A stretch of DNA of 64,000 nt, taken from NCBI RefSeq assembly GCF_000001735.4, contig NC_003076.8, positions 26,353,835 to 26,417,834 on the forward strand, in the 5' to 3' direction. Shown one piece after another: positions 13,136 through 25,815 of the stretch. Made by a program: the position numbers and the translations under genes. The stretch is from Arabidopsis thaliana (Eukaryota > Streptophyta > Magnoliopsida > Brassicales > Brassicaceae). How positions within the stretch are numbered: position 1 is the first letter of the stretch; each line of letters starts with the position of its first letter. The notes under the pieces are model-generated. The model was not told the origin of the DNA and ran no database searches. It saw only the letters and a program-made list of their open reading frames with translations.

Positions 13136-13200
13136 TTGACCATATGACAGTGTGTGTTGCTTTGACTGTACGCCTCGATCGTGTCTCGGTTGTCTTTGAC
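13136..13200. promoter_or_regulatory. W-box (TTGAC) cluster
   Basis: Three direct TTTGAC copies lie within 65 bp: cores at 13136-13140, 13162-13166 and 13196-13200. TTGAC is the core of WRKY transcription factor sites. The cluster is about 1.3 kb upstream of the PUB31 start codon and 2.1 kb upstream of the small gene at 15288. A role in stress induction of PUB31 is conjecture. Confidence 0.35.
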
Positions 13201-13563
13201 TGCTCTGTCACCACTTATATCCTTCCACGTCTCTCTTTTCGTTCCTAATCTTCGGTATTAATGAATGTTGTTAACTTTTATTAATACTACAAATTTAACT
13301 AAATGAAGATAAATTTTAATAAGCGAAAATTGATGGGAGTGTCAGCAGAGAGATCTGAGACCCATGTGTTGTTTTTGTTGGAGTTGAGTACTCTGCCAGA
13401 AATGCAGAATTTTGATATTCCAACCAAGTTTTCAAATATCACACGGATTCAATCTTAATTATGTGTTATTAACAAAAGTATGATTCACTCAACTAGTTTT
13501 AGTTCTACAATTAATTGCTAGTTTATTTTTGAATTCTTAGTATTTTTAATTTATAGAGTATGT

Positions 13564-13599
13564 TATCAATGGCTATTGATAGGCAATGAATTCATTGCC
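13564..13599. repeat. Two abutting inverted repeats
   Basis: TATCAAT/ATTGATA (13564-13570 and 13575-13581, 4-nt loop) is followed directly by the perfect 18-bp palindrome GGCAATGAATTCATTGCC (13582-13599). The sequence can form small hairpins or bind dimeric factors. It lacks the length of a miRNA precursor. Confidence 0.6.
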
Positions 13600-15287
13600 A
13601 ATGAATGATCTCAATGTTGTCGATGTTATGAGTTTCCCGGTCAAACTAGTAAACTTAAAGCGGACCGGCAAGAGTTTTAAGTCGATGTGACGTGTTTGTA
13701 ATAACGACTAAAACCATGTGAATTTTCATATTGATTGTGACGATAATACAATTAGTATTTTTAACTAATAAATGGCTGTTTGTATGTGCTAGAGAAGGGA
13801 CCTAGTGACCATGACTACAGGCTGGTTAGGGTTGTTCTAAATATTGTTTGATGAACAGAACACATATCAGGACATTTATATAATTGTTGTGCCTAGAGTT
13901 GCCCTGCATAATTTTCAATTTGCTAAATTTGTTTGATTATTTAACTTAGAAATGAGTTATTGAGATTGTCGTATTTGAATAATTACATCACATTGCGCTT
14001 TGTATTTTGTTTCTAAGCTACATAGACTGTCACGTGAGTCCTAAACTCGTAGATTATTTAACATGTTGTTTCGCTATTTTTAGGTTAGTGATACAAATTA
14101 TGATTAATTTTTCAGCAGATCATAATTTAACTTGATGAATTGATTTATTTTTCGGGATATATTCGTTTGCGAATTCATATAGTATCATCATGATAATTGG
14201 ATAACATAGAACTCGATTCACGATATTATTGGGTCTAAAACTGAAAATTTTACCATGCCTACGATTATCAGAAAATATAATAATGTTTGTGTTGTTGGGC
14301 TGTGAGGGCTTCGAAATGGTACATCAAAATGCTGTACACGGCCTTCGTGAATGATAGGATTTAAGAAGCCCAATAAGCTATGCAAAAATATAAAGATGCA
14401 AAATCGAGAATTTTTATTGTCGTTGTTAAAGATGCAAATCAAAAATTTAATATATCTCGTCCTAGACATACAGGTTACAAATTGACTTTCGAAAACTTTA
14501 TTATGTGGGGCAAGTTATAATTGGAAATTATAAAAGTGCAGATAGATATGTCAGCGATGAATTTATTGCTTTCATTTCAAGTTGCCAACAACATATTGAA
14601 TCCATTGTCAAATATCTCTATAGAAACAAATCAAGTTGAAGCAAAATCTTTCTTATTTGACAAATTGGTTTTAAATTTTGATAGTGAAACTGGTAAATCA
14701 AGTCAACTGTAACCACCAATTTCTTATATACTCTCTTTTCCTTCCAATGAATCTCTCACTCCCCCTAAATCATTATTTCAGTATTTTTAATGCAAGAAAT
14801 TTGGTGCCATATCTCAATCCATATTAATTATAATAATAATTTCGACTTTGATATTTTTGTTGTTGTACGCTTTGATAACGTGTTTAAAGACATATAGACG
14901 TGTACTTTGGCAATTGTTATTTGACTATTGAGCTTGTAAGCAAGTTTAAGCTTCAATGGATAAATACTTCAAGAAATTTCTAAAAAATTAATACTAATTA
15001 AAACTGCCGGCCCTTAAGATTACAACTTCAACCTTATTTTGACTTAACCAAAGTAAATTAAACTATAGATTAATATTTTGTGAATTTTTAATAAGATAAG
15101 TATCACCAAACCGTAAACATCCAACTAGATACATTTATATATACATACCCTAATAATTATTATTTCTGAAATGCATTTAAAACGAAGTCTATCATACACG
15201 GCATCTTCCTGTTCTAGTCGCATCTCCTCTCTCTCTCACTCTCTCTGTAATCTCTTATATCAACTTTTTTTTATTCCACTTTAAATC

Positions 15288-15740
15288 ATGAAAGCTAAAG
15301 AAATGAAGAAAGAAAGCAATTTAGCAAGGTTGGTGAAATCTCCGGTTCGTTTCTTGATCATGGCACGTGACGCTTACATACGTAGCATGACGTCATGCTC
15401 CGCCGGTTTCATCCGCGGTGGTGGTGGCTCCGGCGCTTTTGGCTTACCACCCGGTAATTTCCAAATCTGCGAAGCACCAACCACCGTTCTCCCTCGTAGC
15501 TTCACCCTAAATTCGGCCACGACAACACGTGAACGTTGCCGGTTTGTCACACGTGGCGCCAGCAGCGGAGAAATCACGGTGGAGACGACGGCTATGAAAC
15601 GACAGATGGATCTCCGGAGAAATTATAGTTGTATGGTTATGGGAAGGATTGATGAAGAGAAGGTTTGTGATCAGTTTGAAGAAGAGGATTATAGCAAAAA
15701 AAGAAAAATCGGTGGAGTTTTCACTACTCATCAACAATAA
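15288..15740 (+). CDS. Small plant-specific protein of unknown function
   Basis: Single-exon ORF of 150 aa with a CT-rich leader and TATA-like sequence upstream. I do not recognise a named domain. The N-terminus has a basic amphipathic stretch (LVKSPVRFLIMARDAYIRSM) of the kind shared by a family of small plant proteins. A Gly-rich turn (RGGGGSGAFGLPPG) follows, then a basic, Arg-rich middle and an acidic/basic tail (EEEDYSKKRKIGG) that could be a nuclear signal. GC content is higher than the flanks, with good coding character, which supports a real gene. I believe this corresponds to At5g65925, an uncharacterised locus. Confidence 0.8.
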   Translation: MKAKEMKKESNLARLVKSPVRFLIMARDAYIRSMTSCSAGFIRGGGGSGAFGLPPGNFQICEAPTTVLPRSFTLNSATTTRERCRFVTRGASSGEITVETTAMKRQMDLRRNYSCMVMGRIDEEKVCDQFEEEDYSKKRKIGGVFTTHQQ

Positions 15741-16534
15741 AAGAAAGAAAATGAAGATGACCATACTCATTTTCGTTTCTTTCTTCTTCCATTTCTGGTT
15801 AGATACAAAAACGCTAAACAGCTGAAAGAAATTCATTTTGTGTGCATTGTTCAAGTGTGCTTATAGACTTTCTTGCTTGTATATAAATTTCAGTACGGAA
15901 TACACAGTCTAGATTGCAGACATAGTGAAAGTAGTCCTTCATTGTGTCAATTTCGACATTTTTGAGTTACGTTTTCAACGAACACTGAATTAGTATTAAT
16001 GCGAGACAGATGAGAAATCATGGAATGAAAAAAAGTTTTATTCAAAAAAAAAAAGGTCAAACAAAAAGAGATTTTTTTTTTTTTTCCTTCTTCTAGGCAT
16101 TAGAGTAGTCCTTCAACTTTACATCACCCAATGTCAACGTATGGATTACATTTGTCTTGCGTGTAAATCCTTAAATTTTACTGGTGAATTTTTGTTATTT
16201 CTCCAATCCACAAAATGGAATTTATAGTCTAGTTTTCCCTTAAATTAAAAGTTTGAATTTTTAGTCTCCGTATACCATAACTTTTGACATTATGGGGTTA
16301 TCTTTATATGTTTGTATGGTTCTCACCAGCTTCATATAATATCTACGAATTTTTTTTTTTTTTTTTCATTTCTTGTAATGAAGATCTCATCAAAAGAGAG
16401 AAAGTTTGAGACATATAGGACTACTCTTCGATAGAAACTCTACTATAAAGCAGGAACTTCCTACAAAAAGAATGGTGAAAACCAGTGATACTATAGTCTC
16501 AATTTCACCTAGACGAATTTCATGTCAGCTTTCT
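15741..16534. other. Intergenic, convergent 3' ends
   Basis: The 3' flanks of the 15288 gene and of ZWI meet here. The stretch is AT-rich with A/T homopolymer runs near 16046 and 16350. No further feature is supported. Confidence 0.5.
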
Positions 16535-19500
16535 TCAACTATCTGCCTCATCTTTTCGTGTACGATCTTCCTCAATATCCACCAAGTCTTCTTCCTCACC
16601 TTTTTTACCGGCTTGCTCTTTCCAGTATGCTACCAACTTCTTCAATCGCACCATCTCTTTGGATGATATATGTTTGCTGGGATCATTCACGATCGTTCTC
16701 ACTCTCGATGCATATCTGGAATCAAAGGAGGAAAAAAAACAATATGGATTATCCATTTTTACACTAAGCATATTTGATTTATGTTATATATATATGGGAA
16801 CTCATGACTTACAGAAGAGAATTGTACGTCTCGTCCAAATTTGATTCGGCTGGAGACACATTAACAAACATTAACGTCTTGGCATTGCCGCCCAATGAAT
16901 CGCTCATCAACATCGTTAGCTTGTGATTCCTATAAGGAATATGCTGGTTGCCAGAAGATAAAGCACCAATAACATCACCTAATGCAGAAAGTGATTTGTT
17001 GATACTTTGAGCTTCTTTGAGTTGACAACCAGCTGAGCCCGACTTTTTAACTCTCTCAGAACCAGCAAGATCCACAAAACTCAGCTGCAAATAACAAACA
17101 AAAATTCAGAATATTGTAGAAGATACCACCATGATCAGGTGATATGGGTTTAACAATGGAGGGCATATCATTGACTAATAATATGGATTGTGTACATAAA
17201 GGTTTAACATTTTGTACCAGACCAAAGATTTGAGCTGTAAAATAATATCTCTCTTAAACAAGATTAATGTTACTATATTTTTCTTCGGTAGACTAAGCAT
17301 GAAAATCTAAAGAAACTCCTATTTCCTTAAAATCCCTAAATGCTACTAAATCCTGTGAAAAATGATAATGAGTCAATAAAGAAAAACATAGTGAATTTTG
17401 TCACCTTGCCCCTCGCAGCAGACTGGGTTTGAAGATCAATACTTTCAATAACAACTGATAATATGAGGTGAGATCTTGAGCTTTCTTCATTCATATTTGT
17501 TCCAGAAACATGTCGTCGTTCCGATCCCCGTTCAAGAATCATTCGCAGTTCCTCCAAAGTTGATATAGGAATAGTTGTCACATTCTCTACAAAGACCATT
17601 CCCTGAGAAAATATTTTATGCATAAGATCAAACTTACGTGTCTACAATCTAGTTATAACCTAGTTAAAATAGATATATCTCACAATACCTTTGAATCTTT
17701 TTTAATCTCTAGTTTCAAGCGTCTTGCACTTTTTGGTAACAAAAGGTCTACAAGTGTGTCTTGATAAAGTTCCACCATATATGCCTGCATAACTTTTTGT
17801 AGTCAGTTGATGTCATAATCTTTTATCACATCATCTATTAGGATAACAAATTACCTTTAGAGAAAATGAAAATCTCTTGCTATCTCGCTTTAATATGTTG
17901 AACAGTTCCTTTGTAGCTCGAGGTGTGAGTCCAGGATTGCTCTCATGCCCATATATAGTGAAAGTTTTTCCAGAACCAGTTTGACCATATGCAAAGATGC
18001 AAACGTTATACCCATCTACAGCCGACTGTACCAAATACTGTTAAAAGGAAAACGATGTTAGTAACCACAAGAAAATAACAAAGGATGAAAGGTAAATGAA
18101 CACAGTTACATATCAATAATACCTTTGTGTCTTCAAAGATATCATCTTGACTAGCACGCATGTCAAATACGCGATCATATATGTGTTGCTTTCTTTTGTC
18201 GTCTTTCCATGGATGTTCAACAGTAAACTCATCCACAGTTGTCAGCATTTGTTTTTCCCTCTCTGAACTCTCTTTTTCATTTAGAGGTCTTATTCGACAA
18301 TAAACTCTAATCTTCCCTTTCATATCTACAATCAAATAAAAATGTTAGTAAAATTCTTTTTTAAAAGCAATGAACATCATTGTACATACTTGAGCATTAT
18401 GTTACCTTCTATGGTATTATAGTATCTTTTCCTTAAAACTTGTTCTTCCTTATAAAGTATTTCTAGCTCAGCAAGTTGGGCTCCTTGCATTTTCAAAATG
18501 GCAGCTGTTTGCTCATTTTTTCTGTCAATGTCCTAAGAAAATGAAATTGGAATGTAAACACATCCCTCTACTTCAATTTTGAATCGCGAAAATACATTAT
18601 CATCATTCAAACAGAAACAAAATTAAATAATGAAGAAGACAAAAGAGTACCATTACCTCTTTCATTTCTCTTAACTCCTCAAGTTCTTTCAAGTTATTTT
18701 GCAACAGCAGCATGTCAGAATTCTTACTTTCAATCGTAGACTCAGCACTATCCAAGTCTTGAGCAAGTACTTCAAGCTTATTTTCAAGTTCAGAAACTCG
18801 AAGCTTTAACACCTTTTTTTCTTGTTCATATCTCTTTTGATGAATTTCAACCTGAAATAATGAGATGTCAACAATACGCAAGTATTTGATACTTCTCAAT
18901 TTGAAATCTTCAATAAATCTAATACATAGAATTCACCTCCTCTTTTTTCTTCTTTTCAATATTGAGATTTTGCTCCAATATCTTGTTTTCACTCAACAAC
19001 CTCTTTGAATTATCAACTGCGACATGCAATTCCTTATTTCGAACTTCTAACTCCTTTTGGATCTTGTATAATATCTGTGACTTAAAATTCATTGTCAAAG
19101 GAAAGCAGAATTGGAAACAAAAAACAACAACTCAATGATTACAATGAATTAGATTTAAACACATAATATTCACCTGATTATTCATTTCGGCTAATTCTGA
19201 TTTTGTCTCTTTACTTGATTTTGTGTTGCCCGACTTTGCCAACCTTGCTTCCATTCCTCGCAGTTCAGACATCAAGGACTATAGCATATATAGAATAAAT
19301 CATTAAATAACTTCAACCAAGCATCAAAAGAAAGACAAAAGTTAGGTTATAACTAACTTGAATAGTTGTTCCCTTCTCGTCACACAATGACCTAAGTTTA
19401 TCTCGGTCTAAAGTAACCTCCAACAATTTTCTCCTTTCAAGCTCCAAACCATTGTGTATAGCTTCTAACTCTTCACGCAGAGTAACTTCTTGCTGATTTT

Positions 19501-22500
19501 TCTCTTGTTGTTCATCCATCAACTATACAACAACATAAAACATACGAATAGTTCATCAGCATGCCACTCTAAAACAAAAGAGGTCATGGTATAACATTCT
19601 ACATACAATAACATAAGATAGGAGGGTGATATATACTGAAATATCTCAAGACTACCAAGCATAAAAACCATGAAAAAATCCAACTACAATAAGTTATTTC
19701 ATGTATTTAAACAAAGATCAGCCTCCCTCTATTATATTCAATTTTACATTGAAGAATAAATAAGAAATTTGTTAGAATGTGTACCTTCTCAATCTTCTTT
19801 TGGGACTCTTCATAAGCCTTAGACAAATCTTGCAAACGTTTTTCATACACTTCAAAATTTTGCGGCTTAGAACTACAAGATATATCTCCATTAACCAAGC
19901 TATTGGCAGCAGATCGAGCTTTGGAGTAACGACGCAACATGACATCATTTATATGTGTTTGCAAAGCAACACAAATTTCTTCTCCCTACAAACATACAAG
20001 TTACCCAAATTGAATATCTCATAAGGAATTGCTTCATAATATAATGATCCACAAATAGTGATGTTTAAACCTGTTTTGTCTCGAACTGAAATATGTGAAG
20101 AACACCAGCGACTCTCATTTTGAAAAAGACAGCAGTGTTACTGCTGCCAAATTGCATGATGTCACGTAGTTCAGCAGAGTGCAGATATTCTTTAGGAACC
20201 GGTCGAAAAAAGTGAACCTACAAGAAAGCAAACAACAAATTCAAATCCAACAACATAGATTTGAATTCCAAACAACAATAACAGTTTTTTTAAAGTCATA
20301 ATGTATAACATTTATATTGAGACTAACCCCACGTTTGTTGATACCCAAAATGATTCGCCCAGGTAAAAGACCGATCGGATCATCTATCTTGCGTACGCTA
20401 AAAAAAACTGAATTCCCGTATGGCAGTGCCTTCAGTATCCGTAGAAATTGTTGTCTTGCATCATCTTTGGTCACGTTCTCCTACATGCCCACATACACAT
20501 ACGAAATATCATTTTACCATGCCATCACTTCAATGGGTTTTTATTTGCCAAAGGTATCTAGAAAGGGGAAGACAATCAAAATGCATAGAACTATTCCTAC
20601 CATTGAACGGTAGCGAGCAAGGATATCCAATTCCCATTCACGCTTTGCTCGGGTTATTGCTATTTGTCTTGGCAAAAACCGCTCAAGAAGTGATGTCCAA
20701 TCACTGATATGTGATACATTGAGAAAGGAAATGATATTGTTAAGGGAGGAAAATTGGAAAAATAAAGTATCGGACAACTAAAATAAAGTCAATGGCGGAG
20801 CTTAAGAAAACTAACATGCATGACTCTGGACTATTGACAAACCCAATCCCAACAAGAATTTGCAAGGCACAAAGCTGTGCAGCATCGTCCCTCCCAACAG
20901 GATAGTTTCCTAGCAAATAGTCATGTTGCAGCTGCATATATGTGTGTCAGCAACGAAAGGCAAGCCTTTTGTGTGGAAATAAATGTCACCAATGAAGAAA
21001 ATGCTCACTTGAACATACGAAAGTTGCACAAACATCAGATCTGTTACAGCTTCATCAGACTCTCGGAATAATTTTTTTTTAAATACCAGTTTGCAGTGTA
21101 GTATCTCTCCTTTATTTCGATCTTTAATAGCTTTAAATTCTGCGAGGAGATCTCCAATATACTTGTTATCATCCAATCCTATATATTCCTCTGCAAGTGC
21201 ACAGATAGAAAAATGATCGATAATGTTGTATTACTTCACAATATATGACGAAGCCAGTCATATGAAAGCATACCATTTCCGGGATCAGATGATTTAGAAC
21301 TTGAAACAACTTTACGACATTCAAACAAACTAAAGCTAGAGAAAGCTGATAGTTTAATTGTTCCAGCTAGCTCCTGAAACAGATGTCAATGCAGTGAGAG
21401 AAAAAGGGACAAGAATATGATCAGCGGTAAATTATGAAAAAAGAAAGCAAGAAGATACCTCAACAGCATCAGACACTGTGGTAGCCATGTCATATGAAAT
21501 TTCTTCAAAAGTTTCATCGAGAAAGAAGACAATGGTTGTGAGCTTTCTACCGGTCAAAAGGGCTTCAATTTCTTCACGACCAGGTGTGGTGTGCCTAGGA
21601 CCAGCTTTGATAGAGCGCTTTAAAGCTTTCAAAGTGTTAACAGCAAGAACCTGAGCATCCGGTTCAATAGTTGCATCGTGTGCGACATTATGAATATACT
21701 CAGATAGATATCCACCGATATCTTTGCTAGGAGGCATAGAGGAGGCACATAAGTACATCAATTCCCAAGCTTTGATCAAGTATTGCCTGTCAGGATTATG
21801 TCTAGTCTGTTTGGAGATTTGGGCAAAAAGTTCGTCCCTGAGTTCAACACGCTTCAAAGTTTTTTTGAAGAGCTTTCCAACGAGGTCAATGCGTTCATCT
21901 AAACTGGGAGGCGTAGATCGATCAGATGAATCAACACCCATATATTTTAAGATGAGATGAAACAACTTGGTAGCACGGCTGACGAGATCGCTGTTAATCT
22001 TGAGGAGAGATGTGGGGATTGGATCCTGAAGGAAGGAAGGGGAGAGAGACATATTCAGTCAATGGATTGTCAATGGGGAAGAAAGGGGGGGAAAGAAAAA
22101 CCTTTTGAAAGCAAAGCATATCCTCAAATGTGAAGCGCTCGCGGACATTGGAGCCAGAGGACTTTTTGGAATAGAAGAAGCCACGCTTCCCAGCAGACTG
22201 GATTTGTTTCTGCATTAGCCGCAGAAAAGCTTCAACCTGGAAGCGATCGATGAGGGGAATGGCGGCGGCAAGCTCCGCAGGAATTGACAATGCCACTTGA
22301 GGAGCTGGGGAGCTGTGACAGAGCGAGAGACTAAGAATGTTTTCAAATTTTCAAAGAAGAAGGATCAACAGAGACAGCAGCAAGAGAGTGAATGTTTTTA
22401 AAAATTCAAAGAAGACTTACAGAGGAGGAAGAGAAGACGACTCGGCATCGAAATCGGTTCCAGAGGGATTGGGAACATAGAAGCAAGAAGAAACGTCGGT

Positions 22501-22560
22501 GGCGACTTCGGTGCCATTGCCAGAGCTCAACGAAGAATTACTGCCTCGTTGGCCCTCCAT
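16535..22560 (-). CDS. ZWI: Kinesin-like calmodulin-binding protein (ZWICHEL/KCBP)
   Basis: 21 coding exons in transcript order: 22560-22421, 22312-22102, 22025-21459, 21373-21274, 21190-21009, 20931-20816, 20703-20601, 20480-20328, 20217-20071, 19985-19785, 19522-19358, 19278-19174, 19074-18937, 18851-18657, 18532-18406, 18325-18123, 18037-17855, 17784-17689, 17602-17405, 17084-16813 and 16715-16535. This gives 1260 aa. Order of parts: a MyTH4 domain (about 115-275), a FERM domain (about 300-625), a coiled coil (about 650-880), a C-terminal kinesin motor with P-loop GQTGSGKT, then SSRSH and DLAGSE switch motifs, and a basic calmodulin-binding tail ([16 protein letters not shown]). The MyTH4-FERM plus C-terminal motor layout is unique to this plant kinesin-14. 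Family knowledge: minus-end directed, switched off by calcium-calmodulin, required for trichome branching. All introns are GT-AG. Confidence 0.97.
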
Positions 22561-22995
22561 ACCCGAAGAAAAAGAGAGATTGTAGTAGATCTGATGAACA
22601 AATTTGCCCCAGAAATTTGGGCAGAGGGAGAGAGAGAGATGGGGAGACGAGAGTCACGGGAGATTTTTAATTGCCTCTTCTCATTCAATACTTCACGATT
22701 CACCTGATTTTCTAATTATTTTTCGTTTTCAGAAGATGAGACCAAGGAGGAATCTCAATCAAATAAATGAACAATGACTATAGACGTGCTTCCACGTCCG
22801 TTTGCCATGGTTGTGCCTCCAACACCATTAACAAATCTTAACACAATTCTGCTCTGCTGCTTTGGTGTCAATTCTCAAATACAATAATGATTTATGTAAT
22901 GTATGCAAGTCCTATTCAACACAAGTGTTGTTACATTTATTTTCTTTTTTCTTTCCCACAGACGTAAACAATAGTGCTCCATCACCTTCTCCACT

Positions 22996-25327
22996 TCACA
23001 GCTTTGCGATCCCTAAAGCAGGCAAGTTATTCCTTGGCGGAAGCTTTAGATCATCCTCCCGTTCCACTCTCTCGAAGTACTGCTCCACCATGCTATCCTT
23101 CATGTCCTCCAGTCGCCTTGGCTCCCACTATAATTTCAGATATTGTTATCAACAATGTCACATATTACCAACCACAAATAACAAATGGAGAGACTTGTTA
23201 AACCTTTGGGTTCTTATCTTTGTCTACCAATATGGCTCTGCACCCCTGCATAAGTAAAGACACGCTGTTGTAACTACGGTCTACAACAAAGACGGTTTCA
23301 GATGGAAAAAGCTTGCAAAACCTCCACAAAATCTTTGCTGATTTCTCCCTTCATCACATGACACACCATTCTATACTCGCGGATAAGACACTGCCCCACC
23401 CCCTGCAATCGCCCTTCCCTTATCTGAAATATATACTCACAGTCAGCTCTTTGTCAACATTGCCTGTGATGCACATTCTGGGAACTAACCGATCTAAGAG
23501 AGATTTTAAGGCTTGCTGGTGAACCCTTCTTCAATGCTTGAATGGTAGCTGAGATCCAACCATCTGCTTCTTGAGTGGCCTCTCTCTCCTAAGCAACACA
23601 TATGATGGTAGAGTGCGTTGTCAAAGGTAAATCAGTCAACTCAGGATCGCAAGTCAACATCTCTATATATAAATGAAAAGCTTACAAGTGCAGATATAAT
23701 TTCTTCGACTGTTCTCCTTGAGAAACACCTATCAATAACATCTAACCTGCGCAACAAACGGGGAGATAAAAAATAACTGTCCTCTGCACTTTTATAAATT
23801 TTCAATTAAAGATCAGATGAGAAATGAGTTCTGTAAAGAGCGATTGAAAACCTGACAGCAATACGAAATTGAAATTATAGAAAAAATGTGTTATAATCAT
23901 GGTCAATAACCGAGAAAATGTAATCAGGTAAAACCATACTAGTAGAAAGAGTAAAAGAGATAAAAATCATATAGACTTGCCTGCGGTAAGCACTCTGCTG
24001 TTTCAGGCGCGGATGCTGGGTGTATGCATCGAGAATTGTTGAGGCAAAAGTTGGATCATTTGAATTAATTCTGCAAAGATCTGCTTCTAATGCAGTCAAC
24101 CTCTGTGGAAAGGAGTAAACCTAACTAAGTAGCAATCCTTGGTGAAGCAGATAGTGCTTGACACTAGTAGCTATACAATATCTGATGTGTAAAGTCAATT
24201 CAGAATGTCTTACGAAATAGACGCACGCAAAGGAAGTTCATACCGTTGAAGGCACAAAATGAGTTGCAAGGCCACAAGCAAGCATTTCAGCACCATCTAA
24301 TCTAGCTCCTGTGAGGCCAACATACTCCCCTGAACAAAAAAGACAAGAAAGCATTTTCAAACTTTGGTGGCTTTAAGAAGATGCAAAAAAAGGAAATATA
24401 GCTTCTGTTACCAAAAAAACCAGGGAGCCTTGACAAGAAGTAGGAGGCGCCTACATCTGGAAAGAGCCCCAGAGCTGTCTCAGGCATGGCAAAAACCTTG
24501 GAGAAAGTCGAAAGATATGAGCATATTTTGGAGCGACCTATTTGTCATCCATGGACATGTTTAAGGAAAGATTACCGTGTTCTCAGTTGCAATACGAAAT
24601 CGACCATGGACGGATACACCAGCTCCGCCTCCCATGACGATACCATTCAAGATTGAAACCTATACGAATTGATGAGTTTATCCACTCGGGAGTGATTTTA
24701 CAAAAACAAAACGAAATTATAGCGAGACCTGAGCTTTGCTATATGTGGCCATAACATAGTTGAGCATGTATTCAGATGAGAAGTAATTGGCACCGAGTCT
24801 CCAGTTACCTAGTCAACGAACGAAGATAGAGAAAGAGTGTATAAAAGCTGAAAGTAAGAAACAGAAAAGAATGGGTGGTAAACCTTGATTGATGTCACGA
24901 ACAACAGCTGCAACATCGCCACCAGCACAAAAGGCTCTCCCATGACCCTGTGGCAAAGTTATTCAGTACTAAATGTGTGTAAGCGGAAGAGATAAGGATA
25001 ATGATTACCTTTAGGATGACAAGTTTCACACTAGGGTCCTCCTCAAATGCAAGGAACAGTTGCAGCAATCGAGAGATCTACAGAAAAAAATGAGTCTAAG
25101 CCAATACAGTACGCATGTACAAGAAGGGAAATATTCGATACCATGTGGAAGGACAGAGCATTCAGCTGCTTTGGTCTGTTTAGTGTCAAGATTCTAACAC
25201 TCGATTTCTCTTCCACCAAAACCTGTGATCATATTATTAATTCAGAGAGCGAAGAATTGATCGTCGTAGATTCGGATTAAAGACGCAAGAAAGAGACCTG
25301 AGACTGAGAGGCCATCTCGACTGCCAT
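22996..25327 (-). CDS. CHY1: 3-hydroxyisobutyryl-CoA hydrolase CHY1, peroxisomal
   Basis: 14 exons in transcript order: 25327-25298, 25222-25142, 25077-25009, 24947-24884, 24808-24729, 24659-24576, 24496-24412, 24329-24244, 24102-23981, 23746-23686, 23588-23490, 23423-23322, 23245-23204 and 23127-22996 (378 aa). The crotonase fold is shown by the oxyanion-hole stretches AFCAGGD and VMGGGAGVS and by the hydrolase-type acid in [13 protein letters not shown]. The C-terminus AKL is a peroxisomal PTS1 signal. Known role of the family: valine catabolism, hydrolysing 3-hydroxyisobutyryl-CoA; chy1 mutants resist indole-butyric acid. The intron after exon 9 uses a GC donor (see 23747-23980). It lies in tandem with ZWI, with only ~435 bp between the CHY1 stop and the ZWI start. 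Confidence 0.96.
23747..23980 (-). other. GC-AG intron in CHY1
   Basis: The only in-frame junction joins CGC-AG to G-TTA-GAT, using donor CAG/GCAAGT, a perfect match to the GC-donor consensus, and acceptor GCGCAG. The nearest GT alternative, 4 nt downstream, shifts frame and meets a stop within a few codons. Confidence 0.88.
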
Positions 25328-25815
25328 CTTTCTTACTGGTCAGATTCGCCTTTGTATCTCCGGAGAGAGGAGCAGCAATGGGATCAGAAATTACCACTAA
25401 TGGCTAACAAAATCTTCACCCGCTTAGTTTAGGAAGTTGATATTGGGCCTTATAGTAATCTGTTGGTTTTAATAATGGGCTTTATTTTGTTAATAGAGCA
25501 AATGGAACTTTGCTTTTCAAACTCAATTTCAAAGCCCTCTTGCAACATGCTTGATGAATGAGAAGATTATATGTTTTTATCGAGTACGTTAGACATGTGT
25601 TTTTTTTGTTAGGAAGCTAGTTTTCCAACTAACCAACACCTCCCTCTAGCATAAAATGACACGTGGGCACCAGATCAATCATTAAAAAAGTCTTCAAAAA
25701 TTCTCAACAACCACTTCTAAAAGTCAGACATGAAAGCCCTCGCCTCTCGATATATAGATAATTTGCATATACATGAAAACTCAACAATCTGACGCATATG
25801 CAACAGAGTTGAAAG
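25328..25815. other. Intergenic: CHY1 promoter and leader of the small ORF
   Basis: The CHY1 upstream region carries TTGGGCC and ATGGGC site II motifs near 25440-25485. A G-box-like ACACGTGG lies near 25660. A TATATAGATA TATA box at about 25751 sits 65 bp before the ATG of the small plus-strand ORF that follows. Confidence 0.45.

Larger units (their letters stand above)
11824..15287. other. Gene-poor 3.5 kb intergenic region
   Basis: It contains the PUB31 leader and promoter on the left and the promoter of the small 15288 gene on the right. Between them is AT-rich DNA with no domain-bearing ORF, no tRNA and no clear transposon ends. Notable small structures are a TTGAC cluster (13136-13200) and a pair of adjacent inverted repeats (13564-13599). 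A CT-rich leader (about 15222-15250) precedes the next gene. Confidence 0.5.
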
